Source: Nocardioides albertanoniae
Lineage (GTDB): Bacteria; Actinomycetota; Actinomycetes; Propionibacteriales; Nocardioidaceae
Assembly (NCBI RefSeq): GCF_006716315.1
Contig: NZ_VFOV01000001.1
Coordinates: 2,496,501-2,560,500 of the forward strand
DNA: 64,000 nucleotides
Direction of reading: 5' to 3'
Shown here in pieces: positions 62,797 through 64,000 of this stretch. The notes beneath the pieces were generated by a model. It searched no databases. It was given only the letters and a program-made list of their open reading frames with translations, and was not told the origin of the DNA. Position numbers and translations under genes: made by a program. Numbering within the stretch: position 1 is the first letter of the stretch; the number at the start of each line of letters is the position of its first letter.

Positions 62797-64000
62797 ATGG
62801 GACCGGAATGGGTGGCGATCATCGCGTTGGTCGCCTTGTTCGTGGCAGGCACGCTGCTGCCGATCAACATGGGAGCTCTGGCCTACGTCGCGGCGTGGCT
62901 GGTCGGCATGTTCGCGCTGGATCTGGACGAGAAGGAGATCTTGGCCGGTGTCAGCGCCGATCTGATCCTGACGCTGATAGGTGTCACCTATCTGTTCGCG
63001 ATCGCGCGCAACAACGGCACCGTCGACCTGATCGTGAGCAGCGCCGTGCGCGCGGTGGGCGGTCGGGTCGCCCTGATCCCATGGGTGATGTTCGCGGTGA
63101 CCGCGCTGCTGACCGCCATGGGTGCCGCCAGCCCGGCGGCCTGCGCGATCATCGGTCCGGTGGCGCTCGGATTCGCCGCGCGCTACAAGATCAACGCCCT
63201 GATGATGGGCATGTTCGTCGTGCACGGCGCCCAGGGCGGCGGCTTCTCGCCGATCAGCATCTACGGCACGATCACCAACTCGGTGATGGTCGACAACGGT
63301 CTGCCCGCCAGCGAGATGACGGTCTTCCTCACCAGCCTGGTCGTCAACCTGATCATGGCGACGATCCTGTTCTTCGCCCTCGGTGGTCGTGCGCTGATGA
63401 GCATGCGGCTAGACCCCGACGAGGCGGCCAGCGCCGCCGCCGGCGTACCCGGTGACCTGAACGAGGGCGGTGCGACCGTCCCCGCTCGCGGCTACGGCAC
63501 CGTGGCCCCGACCGGCACCAAGCCCGGCATCCGTACCGAGCAGGTCCTGACGCTGGCCGCCTTCGTGATCGTCGCCGCCGTCGCGCTGTTCTTCGACAAG
63601 AACATCGGCTTCGCCTCGATCACCGCGGCGACCGTGCTGGCGGCCCTCTCGCCGAGCCAGCACAAGGACGCCATCCGCCAGATCGCATGGCCGACCGTGC
63701 TGCTGGTCGCCGGCGTCTCGACGTACGCCACGATCCTGAACACCGCCGGATCGCCGGAGTTCGTGGGTGGCTGGGCAGCGGGCCTGGGTGTGGCCGCCAT
63801 CGGAGCGCTCGTGCTCTGTTACGTCGGCGGCGTGGTCTCCGCGTTCGCCTCCTCGACGGCGCTGCTGCCGATCATCATCCCGATCGCGGTGCCCCTGATC
63901 GCCGAGGGTGGCATCTCGGCCGCGATGTTCGTGGCCGCGCTGGCGATCTCCTCGACGATCGTCGACGTCAGCCCGTTCTCCACCAACGGCGCGCTGATGC
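62797..64000 (+). CDS. MatC-like dicarboxylate/malonate permease (partial, runs off the window)
   Basis: At least 401 residues remain open at the window end. The N-terminal domain (INMGALAYVAAWLVGMFALDLDEKEILAGVSADLILTLIGVTYLFAIARNNGTVDLIV, then GRVALIPWVMFAVTALLTAMGAASPAACAIIGPVALGFAARYKIN and GAQGGGFSPISIYGTITN) matches the MatC_N family of the SLC13/citrate-malonate transporter group. The last residues (STIVDVSPFSTNGALM) fit the C-terminal signature. AAGGGA precedes ATG 62797. Pairing with an FCD GntR regulator resembles malonate-type matR-matC loci. The substrate is probably a C3-C4 dicarboxylate. Confidence 0.87.
   Translation, partial: MGPEWVAIIALVALFVAGTLLPINMGALAYVAAWLVGMFALDLDEKEILAGVSADLILTLIGVTYLFAIARNNGTVDLIVSSAVRAVGGRVALIPWVMFAVTALLTAMGAASPAACAIIGPVALGFAARYKINALMMGMFVVHGAQGGGFSPISIYGTITNSVMVDNGLPASEMTVFLTSLVVNLIMATILFFALGGRALMSMRLDPDEAASAAAGVPGDLNEGGATVPARGYGTVAPTGTKPGIRTEQVLTLAAFVIVAAVALFFDKNIGFASITAATVLAALSPSQHKDAIRQIAWPTVLLVAGVSTYATILNTAGSPEFVGGWAAGLGVAAIGALVLCYVGGVVSAFASSTALLPIIIPIAVPLIAEGGISAAMFVAALAISSTIVDVSPFSTNGALM

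Overview
The window is high-GC DNA, dense with genes on both strands, and looks like an actinomycete chromosome. It encodes close orthologues of the Mycobacterium/Rhodococcus cholesterol-catabolism genes (kshA, kshB, fadD19, echA19, fadE26-fadE27), F420-type enzymes, ECF/ZAS regulation and many genes that look leaderless. A Nocardioides-like member of the Propionibacteriales is my guess; nothing in the window fixes the genus.

Positions 1-26.5 kb are a steroid-degradation region interleaved with unrelated small genes. Six copies of a KstR-type operator (14 bp, TnnAACnnGTTnnA; 777, 4002, 13125, 19468, 24570, 38685) mark the controlled promoters. They precede an acyl-CoA synthetase; the divergent pair echA19/fadD19 (fadD19 followed by a nitronate-monooxygenase-like flavoprotein); the divergent pair fadE26-fadE27/kshA-Cys4 protein-kshB; a Ddn-type protein divergent from an LLM-type F420 enzyme and its partner; an SDR with a sulfotransferase-fold protein; and, at 38.7 kb, a glycosyltransferase/methyltransferase operon. 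Together these activate the sterol side chain, carry out its first beta-oxidation steps and perform ring 9alpha-hydroxylation. Among them sit a chloramphenicol acetyltransferase, an epoxide-hydrolase-like enzyme, two MarR modules with visible operators, and a 975-residue pseudokinase/KAP-NTPase fusion.

Positions 26.5-42.5 kb are rich in glycosylation genes. Four paralogous polytopic GT-C-like (DUF2142/PMT-like) membrane proteins surround uvrB, a macrolide-type glycosyltransferase and an MFS transporter. Next come a DUF1707 protein and the KstR-box operon GT4 - methyltransferase - alpha/alpha-toroid protein, with a convergent methyltransferase at its end.

Positions 42.5-49.8 kb hold a 2H phosphoesterase, a secreted Ig-repeat surface protein, a J-domain membrane protein, tRNA-Gly(GCC), a KfrA-like coiled-coil protein divergent from a tyrosine recombinase, and a frameshifted SMP-30-like gene.

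Positions 49.8-64 kb hold a GMC oxidoreductase, a membrane protein/histidine kinase/response regulator operon, a YceI/ECF sigma/anti-sigma operon, two acyl-CoA dehydrogenases (one glutaryl-CoA type) with a trailing MazF-like gene, an AurF-like diiron oxygenase next to a TetR gene, a TauE/SafE permease, and a FadR-type regulator divergent from a MatC-like dicarboxylate permease that runs off the end. No gene-free stretch exceeds 300 bases; the largest gaps (about 150-195 bp) contain operators, terminators or repeats, or nothing I recognise. I see no CRISPR array, rRNA or insertion sequence.
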